This document shows, in pieces, positions 10,217 through 21,829 of a stretch of DNA of 64,000 nucleotides (positions within the stretch are counted from its first letter, which is position 1; every line of letters starts with the position of its first letter). The position numbers and the translations under genes were made by a program. The stretch is from NCBI GenBank assembly GCA_950022295.1, contig OX465600.1, positions 204,195,782 to 204,259,781 on the forward strand, in the 5' to 3' direction. The DNA is from Bromus sterilis. Its lineage: Eukaryota; Streptophyta; Magnoliopsida; Poales; Poaceae. The notes below the pieces were generated by a model. That model had not been told where the DNA came from and made no database searches. It was given only the letters and a program-made list of their open reading frames with translations.

Positions 10217-11369
10217 ATGTGATCAGCGGGGGATGGGGTGAATGATCACTTCAAATTTTCGACTGAAGCTTTGAAGTGAGGCATAAGTAAAGAGGAAAAG
10301 GGAAGCAGAAACAGGTGACAGGGAAGTAAACCTGGAAGCGAAACTAAATGAAGTGAATCAAAATGCATTGAAGCATAACTAGGAAGAAAATGCAATAAAA
10401 TATGTACAAGCTTGAAGTAAAACGAACTGAGACTCGGCGATGTTTGTTCGACCAGTTCACGCTCTTCAAAGCGCTACGTCTGGTTGGAGGGACTGGTGAT
10501 TGAACACCTGGAGGAAATCTCTCTCCGTCCGTTGCTCCACTGCACCAATCTCCTTGAGCTTGGTCAGTTTTGACTCGGGGTAGATTATCAAGGGAATCTC
10601 CGAAACCTTTGACAAACTTGATCTTCGAGGCGACAATTACTCTTTGCTCTCTGAAGTCGACAATCTAACCGTCTAGGAGAATTGCAGTTCTCCAAGATAA
10701 AAGGCTAGTAATCTTTCACATAAGTCATCTCGAATCTACTCAGATCAATGGGACTTAGGCTTCAGTATTCTGGGTTTTGGGTTTTGCTTCGGTGGCGTTC
10801 TTGGTATGCTCTCTTCAGTCTCTCTCAGGAATATTCTTAGAGAAGCCACCCGCAAATGGAGGAGGGGGTGGCGTATTTATAGTTGGCGATACCGAGGTGT
10901 GAAATGACCAGTTTGACCTGAAGTGACAGCTTTACACGTGTCCACAACGGTCGGATTTTTCATTACTTCTCAACTTTACTTGCGGAACAAGTAAACCTGA
11001 CTCACGGACTTAGTTCTGCTTCGGAAGCCAAAGAACGAAGTCTTTGCTACCGAAACTTAACTCAGTGCACATGATATTTCTTCACTCTCGCTTCTCACTT
11101 GGTTTAGATTTGATCTGAGAATTTTCTCAATAACTTCGGTGTTCACAAACTAAAGACCCCTCTTGATAGTACGGTTTGTCCTATAACTCAAAGAACAGAA
11201 AAAGAACTACACAAAAACAACTAAGTCTTGCGCTGTCTTCTTCATTTCCTTCAATGAGTTGAGCTTCAGGACATCTTCATTTTTGGGGGTCATCCTCCGT
11301 GATTAAGCTTCGCTCAAGGGGTAATGCTTCGATAACGTGAAAACCTTCCCTGAATATGCTTCGCTCAAG
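10217..11369 (-). repeat. Probable Sirevirus 3' LTR (minus orientation)
   Basis: This non-coding stretch lies between the LINE break and LTR copy B, on the 3' side of the minus-strand Sirevirus. It contains a good minus-strand TATA box at 10874-10882 and the same CTTCG-rich composition as the Sirevirus coding region. A TG dinucleotide lies at its left edge near 10219. The second LTR is missing from the window, so the assignment cannot be confirmed by comparing the two ends. The right end is cut by LTR copy B. Confidence 0.5.
10874..10882 (-). promoter_or_regulatory. TATA box of the putative Sirevirus LTR
   Basis: The minus strand reads CCAACTATAAATACGCC here, a near-ideal plant TATA box (CTATAAATA). 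Its orientation agrees with the minus-strand Sirevirus, so it would mark the U3/R border of that LTR. Confidence 0.55.
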
Positions 11370-14300
11370 GAATATGCGTATGTAATTCCAGTCACAACTC
11401 AATCATATGGAGAGCCGAGAGTCGTACCCACTTGTCTAAGAAAACAAGGCCAAGCACAGAACACTCTCGGAAAGCATCGTACGTGAGGGGCATCCCATCC
11501 AGGCCGGATGATCAACTGAGATGTGTCCTCATCGCCCGCTCACAAGTATAAATGATTATGGGTGGTGAAATCCCATACTCATAGACAAGTCGCCTCAACC
11601 ATATTATCGATTGAATTATAACACTTACATAAACAGACTCCAGCCCGATCACTTAGTCGGGGTCTCGGGCGGGCTCAATCATACAACGAAGTGTGCCACG
11701 TGACAGAGTCACGAGCAATCGCATTGCGATGCCCCAAGCTGCACACGTCTAAGGGCCACTTGGTGTATAAAAGACCACCAGCAAGAACACAACTAAGCTA
11801 TCGAAAACCCATACTAAGACATGCATGTTATAATCATACACGCAAAATACATGTCTAGTGTAAACAATAGGTACACATTGCATGAACTCTACAAAGTATA
11901 TCTTTATTGACTTACACATAGAGTACACAAAGATCATGACTATGATCCATCATTACATCAAACATCAGAAGCAAATTAGGTCTGAGTACAGAAAAGATTA
12001 AAAAATGGCTCAGAGAAGCCTTGTTCAACATACATAGCTCTTCCACAAGGGACCAGACTGTTGTCTGGAACTATACTAGCATAGTCCACGTCGACCTTCA
12101 GGAAGGTGACTCCATCGGGGTCTGGGTTCTCATCTAAAACATAGATTAAGCAAATGTGAGTACAAAGTCGTACTCAGCAAGACTTACATCAGAACTATAT
12201 TACTCATGCTCAAGTTTCAAGGTAAAGGGAGGTGGGGTTTCAATGCAGAAGTGCCATCTTTGACTTGGCTAGTCCTGTACTAGGAGTACCAGACTTGAGG
12301 TAAGAAGTGTACACGAGTCCACTACCAAGTCTCCAACCAATACGCCACTATGGATACTTCCTCAACTTACCCACGAGGAAGCACGCCATAGCACTCACGC
12401 TTAGCTTGCGAGTTTTAGAGTATCCATTCAAGTTGTCTAATAATCAGGCACAACTTTCCAAGTAGTCCATGACCGCGGACGCGGCTATTTGAATAGTTTG
12501 TTAACCCTGCAGGGGTGTACTTCTTCACACGCGTGTCATCACTTCCCGCCTAGGAATCGTCATCCTTCAAGCGGATGTCGGACGAGAATAATCACGAAGG
12601 CACTTACCTCACATCACCTTCTCTAATCCAAGAGTCGATTATCTGAGTTAGACCCCGCTCGAGAGTCCGACGGTTCATGATACGGACCCAGACAATGCAG
12701 GCGACCGAGACGCCACCCTGGAAGATGCTTGTACCGCCTCACAGGTCCACCCACATATCTAAATGATGCAACTTCTCATTCATTCTTTTTCTATGCATAT
12801 GCCAAATGGAAATCCCGAACTAGTGTGACTCCTGGACTTGATCGGGGGTGAGTTAATAGGCCAAACGGGGTCCCCATAAAACCCTACATGTGGTAGTAAT
12901 CTTTTTCTTGGATCACAACACAAGAACTCGAGGCCTAGGGAAGTGTTCAACGAGACAACCCACTGTGTACTCCTACACAGCCTCTCATCGTTCACCTTGT
13001 TTAGGTCAAATTCACCACACCCTTTTCATCACAAGTAACATGAACATGACTGCTACCAACATCAATTCATCACCCAAGATGGACCAATGCTTCCACAACT
13101 CTAAGCATAGCATAAGCATAACATGGATGAAATGCCACATGATGATCACAAGCAATTCCTAGATCTGCTAGGTTGAGGTTAGCTTAATACTCTGGCAGAA
13201 ATGATAGGTCATGCAAAGGAATGGGTTCAACTAGCGGTAGAATGTATCATGGTGAACTCCTAAACATGCATATGCGAGACTGAGAGGGAAATGGGTTTTT
13301 ATAGACATGATAATTGGGGTTTTGCTTGCCTTGCTGACGATACACGGGTTACTGTTCTTCTGCTTCTGGGGTGATCTCCGTCTCGGAAACTCTATTAGCG
13401 GAACAAACATCATCAAAGGGGGCAACATCAAAATAAAATGCACAAGCACATGATAAGTTGTGACATGATGTATATGGCACTGGTTTGTGGCAAATTCCAT
13501 TTAATTGAAGTGTATTGAAAAAGAATTGCAAACTCAAACTTCATATTTGAATTCAATTTATGCTATATGCACATTTTCTTCTGTTTCCCCATTTTAAAAT
13601 GGTCAAACATATAAAAAAATTGCATATTCATAATCCTTGCATTTTTTGATAATTTTTTATATATTATTTATTAAAATTGGAGTTATAGATTAAAGTTATA
13701 GCATTTCAAAGTTTTCAGATTTTTTTGGATTATTTCTTAAATAGAAAAGACTTTTATTGCGTCATGCTTGCGTCAGCACTGCGTCAGGGCGTTGACTGGT
13801 CCAACTGACCAGTCGCGCCCGACTGTAAGTGACTCAGGGGGTTAATCCATGATTTGTTTTAATCTTCTTGTTTAATTAAGCAGAGGGCCCACTTGTCTAT
13901 GAGGGTTAGAGGGGATTTGGGGGCTAATTAACCCAGCCCGGCCGGAGTACATCGCCGGCGGCCACAACACGAGGCAGAGGCACACCGGAGTGGCATTCCG
14001 GCCACGGGGAGGCTCTCAGAGAAACCAGGGCGCGGCCCGTGCTCCCGCGCGCGCTCTGGAACACGCCGACGAGCAAGGGGCAGCCCAGGCCACGGCCTCG
14101 CGGAACAAGGCGGCGACCGGAGCTCGGGCTTGACAGCCATGGCGACTAGGGGCACGGGGAGGGGCACTAGATGAGGGAAACTGATGGGTCCCTCACCCCT
14201 AGCGCGATAGAGTGGTCGGGGAGGCCGGAGGAGCTTCAACGGCGACGAAATCGACGACAGCGTGCCGGTGGCCGTGGCGGGGAAGGAAGCTCGATTCTTC

Positions 14301-15132
14301 CGCTTCGATGCGCTCCAGCTCGCGAGATTCAGCACGATGGCGAAGTCGATGGCGGCGGTGAGGACATAAAACAAGGCACGACTCCTCGGCGATGATGGCC
14401 ACGCGGGCATGACGGCGCGCTCTGCGGCGGCGCTCGGACGGTGGCGAGATCGAGCGACAGAGAGCGAGGACGAGAGTGGAGAGAGAGGGAATGGTCACGG
14501 GGCTTTGAGGCGGTCTCCGTGGCACGTTGTGGAGCAAGGGGAAGGCCTAGACGGCTCTGGCCGTTGAGGTGGCGGTCGCCGCGCGCTCTGCTGCCTCCAT
14601 CGAGCTTCTTGAGCTAGAAGACAAGAGAGGAGAACATGGGTTGGGCCATCCTGGGCCAGGGGGAGGTAAGTTGGGCCACTTTGCCCTCTTTGTCCTTCTT
14701 TTCTTTTAATTATTTCTGCTCTGTGTTCACTTTGATAAAAATATACCAAAGTATTTTTATAAATCCTCAAAACATTTATATGGCCTCATGTGACATGTAG
14801 CTAGCCACTCACAAGTTTTGGAGATTTTTGAAATTCATATAATTTGAATTTCAAATCAAATAGGGTTTTTATTTAATTTCCAAGCCCTTGTTGGACTTTT
14901 TGAGAAATCTTAGAGCATGCAATGGGACCCACTTCACTTTTTATGTGATCATGCATATTTGTAAGACTTTTCAAAAATACCAGAGGAATTTTTGGAAGAA
15001 ATTTTTATCTGGCCATTTGAATTAAATTCTTTAGGGCTTTTCTTTTTCCCTGTTTGGATTTCTTTCGAATTTTTTTTCACATGATGCAAAGTCAAGCTAA
15101 CCCTAGCACATACTTAAACTTGGGTTGTGACA
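11370..15132 (-). repeat. Long Tekay-type LTR, copy B (minus orientation)
   Basis: On the minus strand it starts at 15132 with TGTCACAACCC and follows LTR copies C and D throughout: AT-rich start, GC-rich leader (about 13930-14640), acidic segment after 13391, second short segment after 12133, and the end block with GAGAGTGTTCTGTGCTTGGCC near 11480-11460. The last 10-15 bases of the LTR 3' end are missing: similarity stops at about 11370. The expected CCCGGGTCCCGACA-type terminus is replaced by Sirevirus-like sequence. No 5-bp duplication links the edges (cagca at 15133-15137 against ctcaa on the left), so one edge was lost with adjoining sequence. It is diverged from C and D by many substitutions and small indels, so it is an older copy. 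Confidence 0.85.
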
Positions 15133-17574
15133 CAGCATAAGCACCCTTAGAGCCCGACAAAGAAGAACTTGATGAAGACTCGTCCAAAGAAGATTGATCT
15201 CCTGAAGATTCTTCTTCCGACATAGGCGAAGGAAGAGCTTGGAGATTTGTCTGGGTGATGAGATTGATGTCGAGGTTGCTGTCGTCGAGGCCGTCATTGT
15301 CCTTCGAGGTGATGGAGTCAATTTGGGAGACGGTGTCCGTCTTGATGGGATCGGGCTCGTTAACGAAGAATACTTCATCAATCTTGAGCAGAGGAGGGAG
15401 CTTATGATTCGGGCGGTCAATAGTATTATCTCGTGAAAAGTTTCGCTGGAGGTGCTCATACTCTTTGTAAATGCGATCTTTACGAAGGCCTTTAACCGAG
15501 TTGAACTTACGCAGCCCCTTCGAGGAATGACACTTGAGAACACGGAGATACTGATTGTTGTTGAGAGCTATGTTGCCAACGCGATTGATTTCGTCAGCAA
15601 GGATCTGCATCTGGCGTTGATTGGCTTCAATGTAGTTTTTGAGCATTTGCTGCGACCGAAGATGGACTTCAAAGTGATGGCAGTCCTTCTGGAATTTCTT
15701 CGAGATTTTGCGCTCATTGACTTCATGGCGCACCCCAACATATGTGGCAAAGATGTCATTGGGTTTCCTCAGCAATTCCAAAGTGTCACACACTGAAGGA
15801 AGGAAGAGCTTCGGATGATGGCGAGACACAAAGTCTTCGTTGCGGCCATGATCGCAGACAACTTGCAGCCAAGGAGCATATGGCTTTAATATTTCCCTTT
15901 TAGGTTTGAATGTTTTCCTTGGTGGTGGTGTTGACGTATGTCACCTTCTGAAGCAACTTCAAGGCATGCTTTTTGAATTCTTCATCTGACTCAGCTTCAA
16001 CACGCTTTTGATAGTTGTGAATCTTTTCAACTTCAGCTCTATCTCTTGAGTGAAAATCCTTCAGCTGACTGATCATAGTAGTGATCATTGCTTCGATGGA
16101 GCCTGAGATGTAGACTTCACCGAGATCGACAGCTTCAGGATCTTCTGCCGCACACTTCCTCCAAAGGGCTCCAGTTACGCCCAATTGATCCCATAGTTCT
16201 CCTTCACGAGGATCAGGGAATTGAAGTTCACTATGGCGATCTGCTTCAACTTGAGGTTCAGGCATAGAGATACCTTTCTGCTTTGGTGCAATTCCTTCAG
16301 CAGAGAGAGTCATATCCACCACGACCTTCTTATGGGAAGCCCTGGCTGCTTTTTCAGCCTTCTTCGTTCTGAGGACATCTAGTGTGGCCTTGCGTTTAGC
16401 TTCGTGTTCTGCCAACTGTTTGGCTTCAGCACCATCTTTTACTTCATTTTTCACAGCTTCGGCGAGCTTTCGCTTCATCTCAGCCTTCTCAGCAGCAAAC
16501 TTTGCGGAGTCTAGCTCCCTTTGTTTTCTTGCAGCTGCTTCTGCTTCCTTCTGCTCCTCAAGGTCATTCTGTTGCAATTCAGCTTCAGCGGGATTTCGCT
16601 TTACTGAAGGGTTTGGTGCTGTAGACTTGTTAGGCTTCGCTGGAGCAGCTACCTTAGCAGATTATTGATGCTTCGCTAGGTCGTGCCTTAGCTTGGATCG
16701 CCTCTCAGTGTTGAGAGCTTCAGCCGGTGGCTTGGAGGCCAAAGGCTTTGCAACCACCAAGTTGGACAAGTCAATGGTGGGGCGAACAACGGGCTTATCT
16801 ATAGGGTCTTGAATTTTTTTCCCCTTTGCAGCCGGTTTCTCTCCTGGCTTCTTCTTCAAAGGGATCCGAATCCTTTGCTTCTTGGGGGAGCAGGTTCAGA
16901 CTCATCATCTGCTTCAGTCTCTAATTCTTCATCAGCTTCAGCATTTGACTCATCAAGAATAGAGTCTTCTAGAGCTGCTCGCTCCAGTCTTACTTGCTCT
17001 TCATCATTGGTGGAGGCATGAGGGGGTGAAGCATATTTCTTCTTGAGCTTCTTTTCTTCTTTGAGCTCTGGCCTGCTCCATGAGCTTCAGCGGAAGCTAG
17101 CTTGGCTGCCTTCTTTGCTTCCTTGAGTCTTTTCTTTTCTGCAGCGATTCTCAATCGCTTTTTCTCTTCAGGATAATCATCCGGAATCTTTAGGGTGTTG
17201 GGGTGAGGATATTTAGGTGGGACTTGGTAGTAAAGAGGGCAATTTTCTTCAGTATATTTTCCACACATGTGTGAAGTGTACAGTAATGGTGGACTGAAGG
17301 CAAACTGAATTTCCCATTTCTAGTCAGGGATACTCTTGTATTTGGACCACCTGATGGCCCAGTAGCGGCGAATGTTTTGCAAACAAATCTTGCGCTGATC
17401 CTTGGTTTCTTCAGGAAGTGTATCATATCCAAGTTTTCGAATAGACTCGGGAATGCCTCTTGCATTGTTTCTTTCCTTCGTTCTGCCTCCTTTTATCTAA
17501 GGAGCGACTTGTTCGGCTTCGTTGAGGTGATCTAGTACTGGGGACTCATCACCGAAGCCCAAATCCTCAGACAT
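15133..17574 (-). pseudogene. Sirevirus third ORF (env-like position), broken
   Basis: ATG at 17574-17572 opens MSEDLGFGDESPVLDHLNEA. Stops lie in frame at 17497-17499 and 17320-17322. The part at 16990-17268 has a YYQVPPKYPHPNTLKIPDDY block and a Lys/Ala-rich helix. After a frame change come 16662-16859 (basic, PTIDLSNLVVAKPL), then 15900-16577 with a long Glu/Lys/Ala coiled coil, then LWDQLGVTGALWRKCAAEDP and a second helix. The last part, 15133-15829, has MSRHHPKLFLPSVCDTLELL, ATYVGVRHEVNERK and an acidic Ser-rich C-terminus ending at LTR copy B. Downstream-of-pol ORFs in Sireviruses are called env-like, with function unproven. No signal peptide or clear transmembrane span is visible here, which argues against a true envelope. 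Confidence 0.7.
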
Positions 17575-18576
17575 CTTGTGAAGAAGAATAGAGGAACAAG
17601 GGAAAAAGACAAGTCTGGACTGAGCACCAGCAAAAGTTTCGACCAAAACAATGATTTTGACAAGATATTCAGAGTTGTGAGGGTGTTGTTTCCGGCCTGT
17701 TCTAGGCTAGAGTTTTTATGCAACAAGTTTTCACCATGAATGCCAAACCCTAGCACAGATCATAGCGAGATCGAAACCCTAGCTACAAACCTGAATAGAA
17801 GATGGGAAGCTTTTCCTAAAAACAAGATTCCCAAGAGGTCGACGATCCAACGGATCAAGCAACCCTAGCAAAATCAAACGAAAAAAAGCTAAGAAAATAT
17901 AGATCCTATCTGGAGAAAAACGAATCAGAGGGGAGGATTGGATCGGAGGCCTCGTCGTACTCTAACTTGGCGACGTCGAAGAAGATACAGCGGCGAGGAG
18001 CGGTGGAGATGCTCGTCGGAGGCGGGAAATCCACGGCGGAGTCCTTCCGGCAGCTAAGCGGCGAGCATGACGGCGAGGATGAGAGGCACGCCGGCGCGCG
18101 AGAGAATTAGGGTTTGGGCTGGTCTGACAGGAGTTGTCAGATCAGATCGGACGATTCCGAGCAACTAACGCTCCGCATTCAATGTCCACGATATAGTAGC
18201 GAATCGCGAGAAAATCTCAACGACCCGGATTTGACGGAATCTCAATGACCGAAGAATATGTCTTTATCGTGAGTAAAACTTCGATAAAAATTGGAAGCAT
18301 TTGATTCGGAACTCAATGACGTTCGAAGCATACTACTTTCCGTTTCAAATGTGCTCAACCATTTTAGACAGATAGAATAAGAGGGAAAAAGAACAGAGGG
18401 GGTAGGGTCCGAAACATATCACCTCGAAGAAAAATCTATAGCGAAGCTAAAGGTGATAAGCATGGAGGACTAAATCCAATCAAAATAAAAACTATAAATC
18501 GAAGCAAAGACATATATTGAAGCCAAGAACAAACAATGAAGTAAATGAATATATACATGGAGGTAACGATTCGGTC
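17575..18576 (-). promoter_or_regulatory. Leader or promoter-like region between pol and the third ORF
   Basis: The minus strand contains AAACCCTAATTCTCTCGCGC near 18115-18096 and then a GC-rich, C/T-rich leader (18095-17960). A sequence resembling a plant 5' UTR intron follows, with T-rich stretches and GCTAGGGTTTC-type blocks, before the ATG at 17574. This has the appearance of a host gene's 5' leader, with the telo-box-like AAACCCTA common in plant promoters. The part nearest pol (18130-18576) is AT-rich and holds nothing recognisable. A role in separate transcription of the third ORF is inference. Confidence 0.4.
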
Positions 18577-21500
18577 TTACATTACATATCGTGAGTCCAA
18601 AATATTGAGCTCACACCTTAACGCACATAACCTTTTCTCATCCAATGGTTTCGTGAATATATTAGCCAGTTGATCTTCAGTTCTTACATGACTAATCACA
18701 ATATCTTCACGCTGAACATGATCACGAAGAAAATGATGGCGAATGTCAATATGCTTCATGCGAGAGTGCTTCACAGGATTGTGAGCAATTTTGATTGCAC
18801 TCTCATTATCACATAGAAGGGGAATTTTCTTCACATGAATACCTTAATCCTTTAGTGTCTTCTTCAGCCAAAGTATCTGAGTACAGCATGACCCAGCAGC
18901 AATGTATTCGACTTCAGCAGTAGATATTGATACACAGTTTTGCTTCTTGGAAGCCCAACACGCAAGTGATCTTCCGAGGAAATGACAACTGCCTGAAGTT
19001 GATTTCCTATCAAGACGATCACCGGCCCAATCTGAATCAGAATAGCCAATAAGATCAAACTGAGCACACTTGGGATACCACAAGCCCAAGGTTGGTGTCT
19101 GAGAAAGATACCGAAGAATTCGCTTTACTGCAGTATGATGTGATTCCTTTGGATTGGCATGAAAACGAGCTCAAATACATACTGAAAGCATAATGTCAGG
19201 TCTAGATGTACACAAATATAAGAGAGAGCCAATCATGGATCGATATTTCTTTTGATCGTAGGTTTTTCCCTTTTCATTTGCATCTAGGAAGCCATTGGTA
19301 GGCATTGGAGTCTTAATCGTTTTGCAATCAGTGAGTCCAAACTTCTTCAGGAAATCCTTTAGATATTTTTCTTGAGAAATAAAGGTGCCATTCTTCTGTT
19401 GACGGACTTGAATTCCAAGGAAAAACTTCAGTTCACCCATCATAGACATCTCATATTTCTTCGACATCATTTTGGAAAATTCTTCGTTGATTTCAGTGTT
19501 AGTGCAGCCAAAGATGATATCATCTACATAAATTTGACACACAAACAAATCACCATTATAAGATCGAGTGAAAAGAGTTGGGTCAGTTGTTCCTGGTTTG
19601 AAGCCTTTCTTCAGAAGGAAATCCTTCAGGGTGTCGTACCAAGCACGAGGTGCTTGCTTCAGCCCTTAAAGAGCCTTGTGCAACCTGTACACCATGTCAG
19701 GATTCTTCGAGTCTTCAAAACCTGGAGGCTGCATAACATACACTTCTTCTTCGATTTCTCCATTGAGAAAAGCACTTGTCACATCCATTTGATAAAGTAG
19801 GATACCATTGAAATTTTCAAAAGCAAGCATAACACGAATGGATCCGAGATGAGAAACTGGAGCATAAGTTTCGCCGAAATCGATACCTTCGATTTGGGTG
19901 TACCATTGTGCTACCAGTCGAGCTTTGTTTCTTACCACAATACCATCTTCATCTTGCTTGTTGTGAAAAATCCACTGTGTACCAATGATGTTGTGCTTTG
20001 TTGGATCAAACCTTTCGACTAAGGACCAGACTTTGTTTCGCTCGAACTGATTAAGTTCTTCGAGCATTGCAGTTAACCAGTCTGGATCCTTCATGGCTTC
20101 ATCAAACTTTGAAGGTTCTAGCATGGAGACAAATCAAAAGTTTCCATAGAAGTTAGCCAAATGAGTACGAGAACGAGTCGTGGGACGACCTGGTTGTTGA
20201 ATTTCTTCGAGGATCGAATCAACAACAACTCTTCTTCGCACCTGAGTCAGTGCATTTTCAATGACTTGTGGCTCTGGTTCTTCTTGAGGATAATTTCCTT
20301 CAGGACCAACATCTCCTTGAGGATCTGCATTTCCATCAGGATCTGCATTTTCTTCTTTCATGGGTTCTTCTTCGTCATGTTCATCATTTGCTTTAGGATG
20401 TTTATCTCCAGCGCCCCGGGCTATGTGTGGGAACATTGGATCATCATCATCTTGATTAGATTGACGAGCAACTGTTTCAACAGGGCGAATTTCTCCAATA
20501 GCCATAGACCTGATCACTTCATCAAGAGGAGGTTCATCTATATCATGAGGTAAATGCTCTTTTTGAGAGCCATTAGTTTCATCAAACCTCACATTACAGT
20601 TTCCATAACCTTCCCAAAGTGGGAGTTATACACTCTGTAAGTGTGAGAATTTGAGCCATAACCAAGTAGAAAACCTTCATGAGCCTTAGGGGCAAATTTT
20701 GAGCTATGATTCATATCTCTAATAAAGCAAGGAGCAACAAATACCCTAAGATACGAAACATTTGGCTTGTTACCAGTGATAAGCTCATGTGAAGTCTTCT
20801 TGAGAAATTTGTGAAGGTAAACCTTGTTGGTAATATGACATGCAGTGTTAATTGCTTCGGCCCAGAACCTGATAGGAGTCTTGTATTCAGCAAGCATAGT
20901 TCTGGCCATTTCAATAAGAGTTCTATTCTTCCTTTCAACTACACCATTCTGTTGAGGTGTATAAGCAGCAGAGAATTCATGAGTAAAGCCATGATCATCA
21001 AGAAATTCTTCAATATGAGTATTTTTTAATTTAGTTCCATTATCACTCCGGATATGCTTCAGAGATAATTAATATTCTGTTTGACCTCTCTTAGTGAATG
21101 ACTTGAAGATTTCAACAACTTTGATCTTGTCATCCAGAAAGAAAACCCAAGTATAACGAGAAAAATCATCAACAATAAAGAGACCATATTTGTTTCCTCC
21201 CAGACTTGCATAATTTTGAGGACCGAAAAGATCCATGTGAAGCAATTCAAGGGGACGAGTAGTAGTCATGATAGTTTTCACTGAATGATGTGTCTTCGTA
21301 ATTTTTCCATCTTCACAAGCACTGTAGAGACGATCCTTATCGAATTTTACTTCTTTAAGACCAATTACATGTTTCTTCTTCACTAGATTTTGAAGATTTC
21401 TCATCCCTGCATGACCAAGTCTTCGATGCCATAACCAGCCAGACGAGGCATTTTTCCATTAGGCATGTGGATACAGCAGGGCCCGAAGTAAAAACAACAA

Positions 21501-21821
21501 TATATAAATCTCCTTTTCGGTAGCCCTCGAAGAAAAATGAATAGTCATCCTGTGAAAAACAACACAGCGTGAAGCAGAAAATAGAACAAGCATACCCATA
21601 TCGCATACCTTAGAAATAGACATAAGATTATAACCAAGAGATTGAACTAGCATAACCTTGTAAATGTGCTTATCTTTCGATATGGCAACCTTACCCAAAC
21701 CTAAAACTTTACCCTTGTTGTTATCACCAAAGGCAATGTACTTCTGAGAAGATTGAGATAATTTTTCTTCGGTGAATAACTCCTTGTCTCCGGTCATATG
21801 ATTTGTGCAACCACTGTCCAT
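18577..21821 (-). pseudogene. pol: Sirevirus pol: protease, integrase, reverse transcriptase, RNase H
   Basis: Domains run in Copia order on the minus strand. Protease begins at 21821 with MDSGCTNHM (D-S-G active site). The integrase zinc region and core contain ELLHMDLFGPQ, VDDFSRYTW, then a TAA at 21069-21071, then IRSDNGT and, near 20940, the NGVVERKN block, giving the D-D-E residues. Next are a GYGSNSHTYRVYN block typical of Sireviruses and an acidic spacer (20134-20592). Reverse transcriptase follows: KARLVAQWYTQIEGIDFGETYAPV, MDVTSAFLNGE and QIYVDDIIFG near 19530, the catalytic YVDD. RNase H ends the protein with SDSDWAGD, CWASKKQNCVSISTAEVEY and the C-terminus at 18577. Stops near 21069, 20134 and 19666 and several frame changes make it inactive. 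Confidence 0.85.
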
Positions 21822-21829
21822 GACCCATT

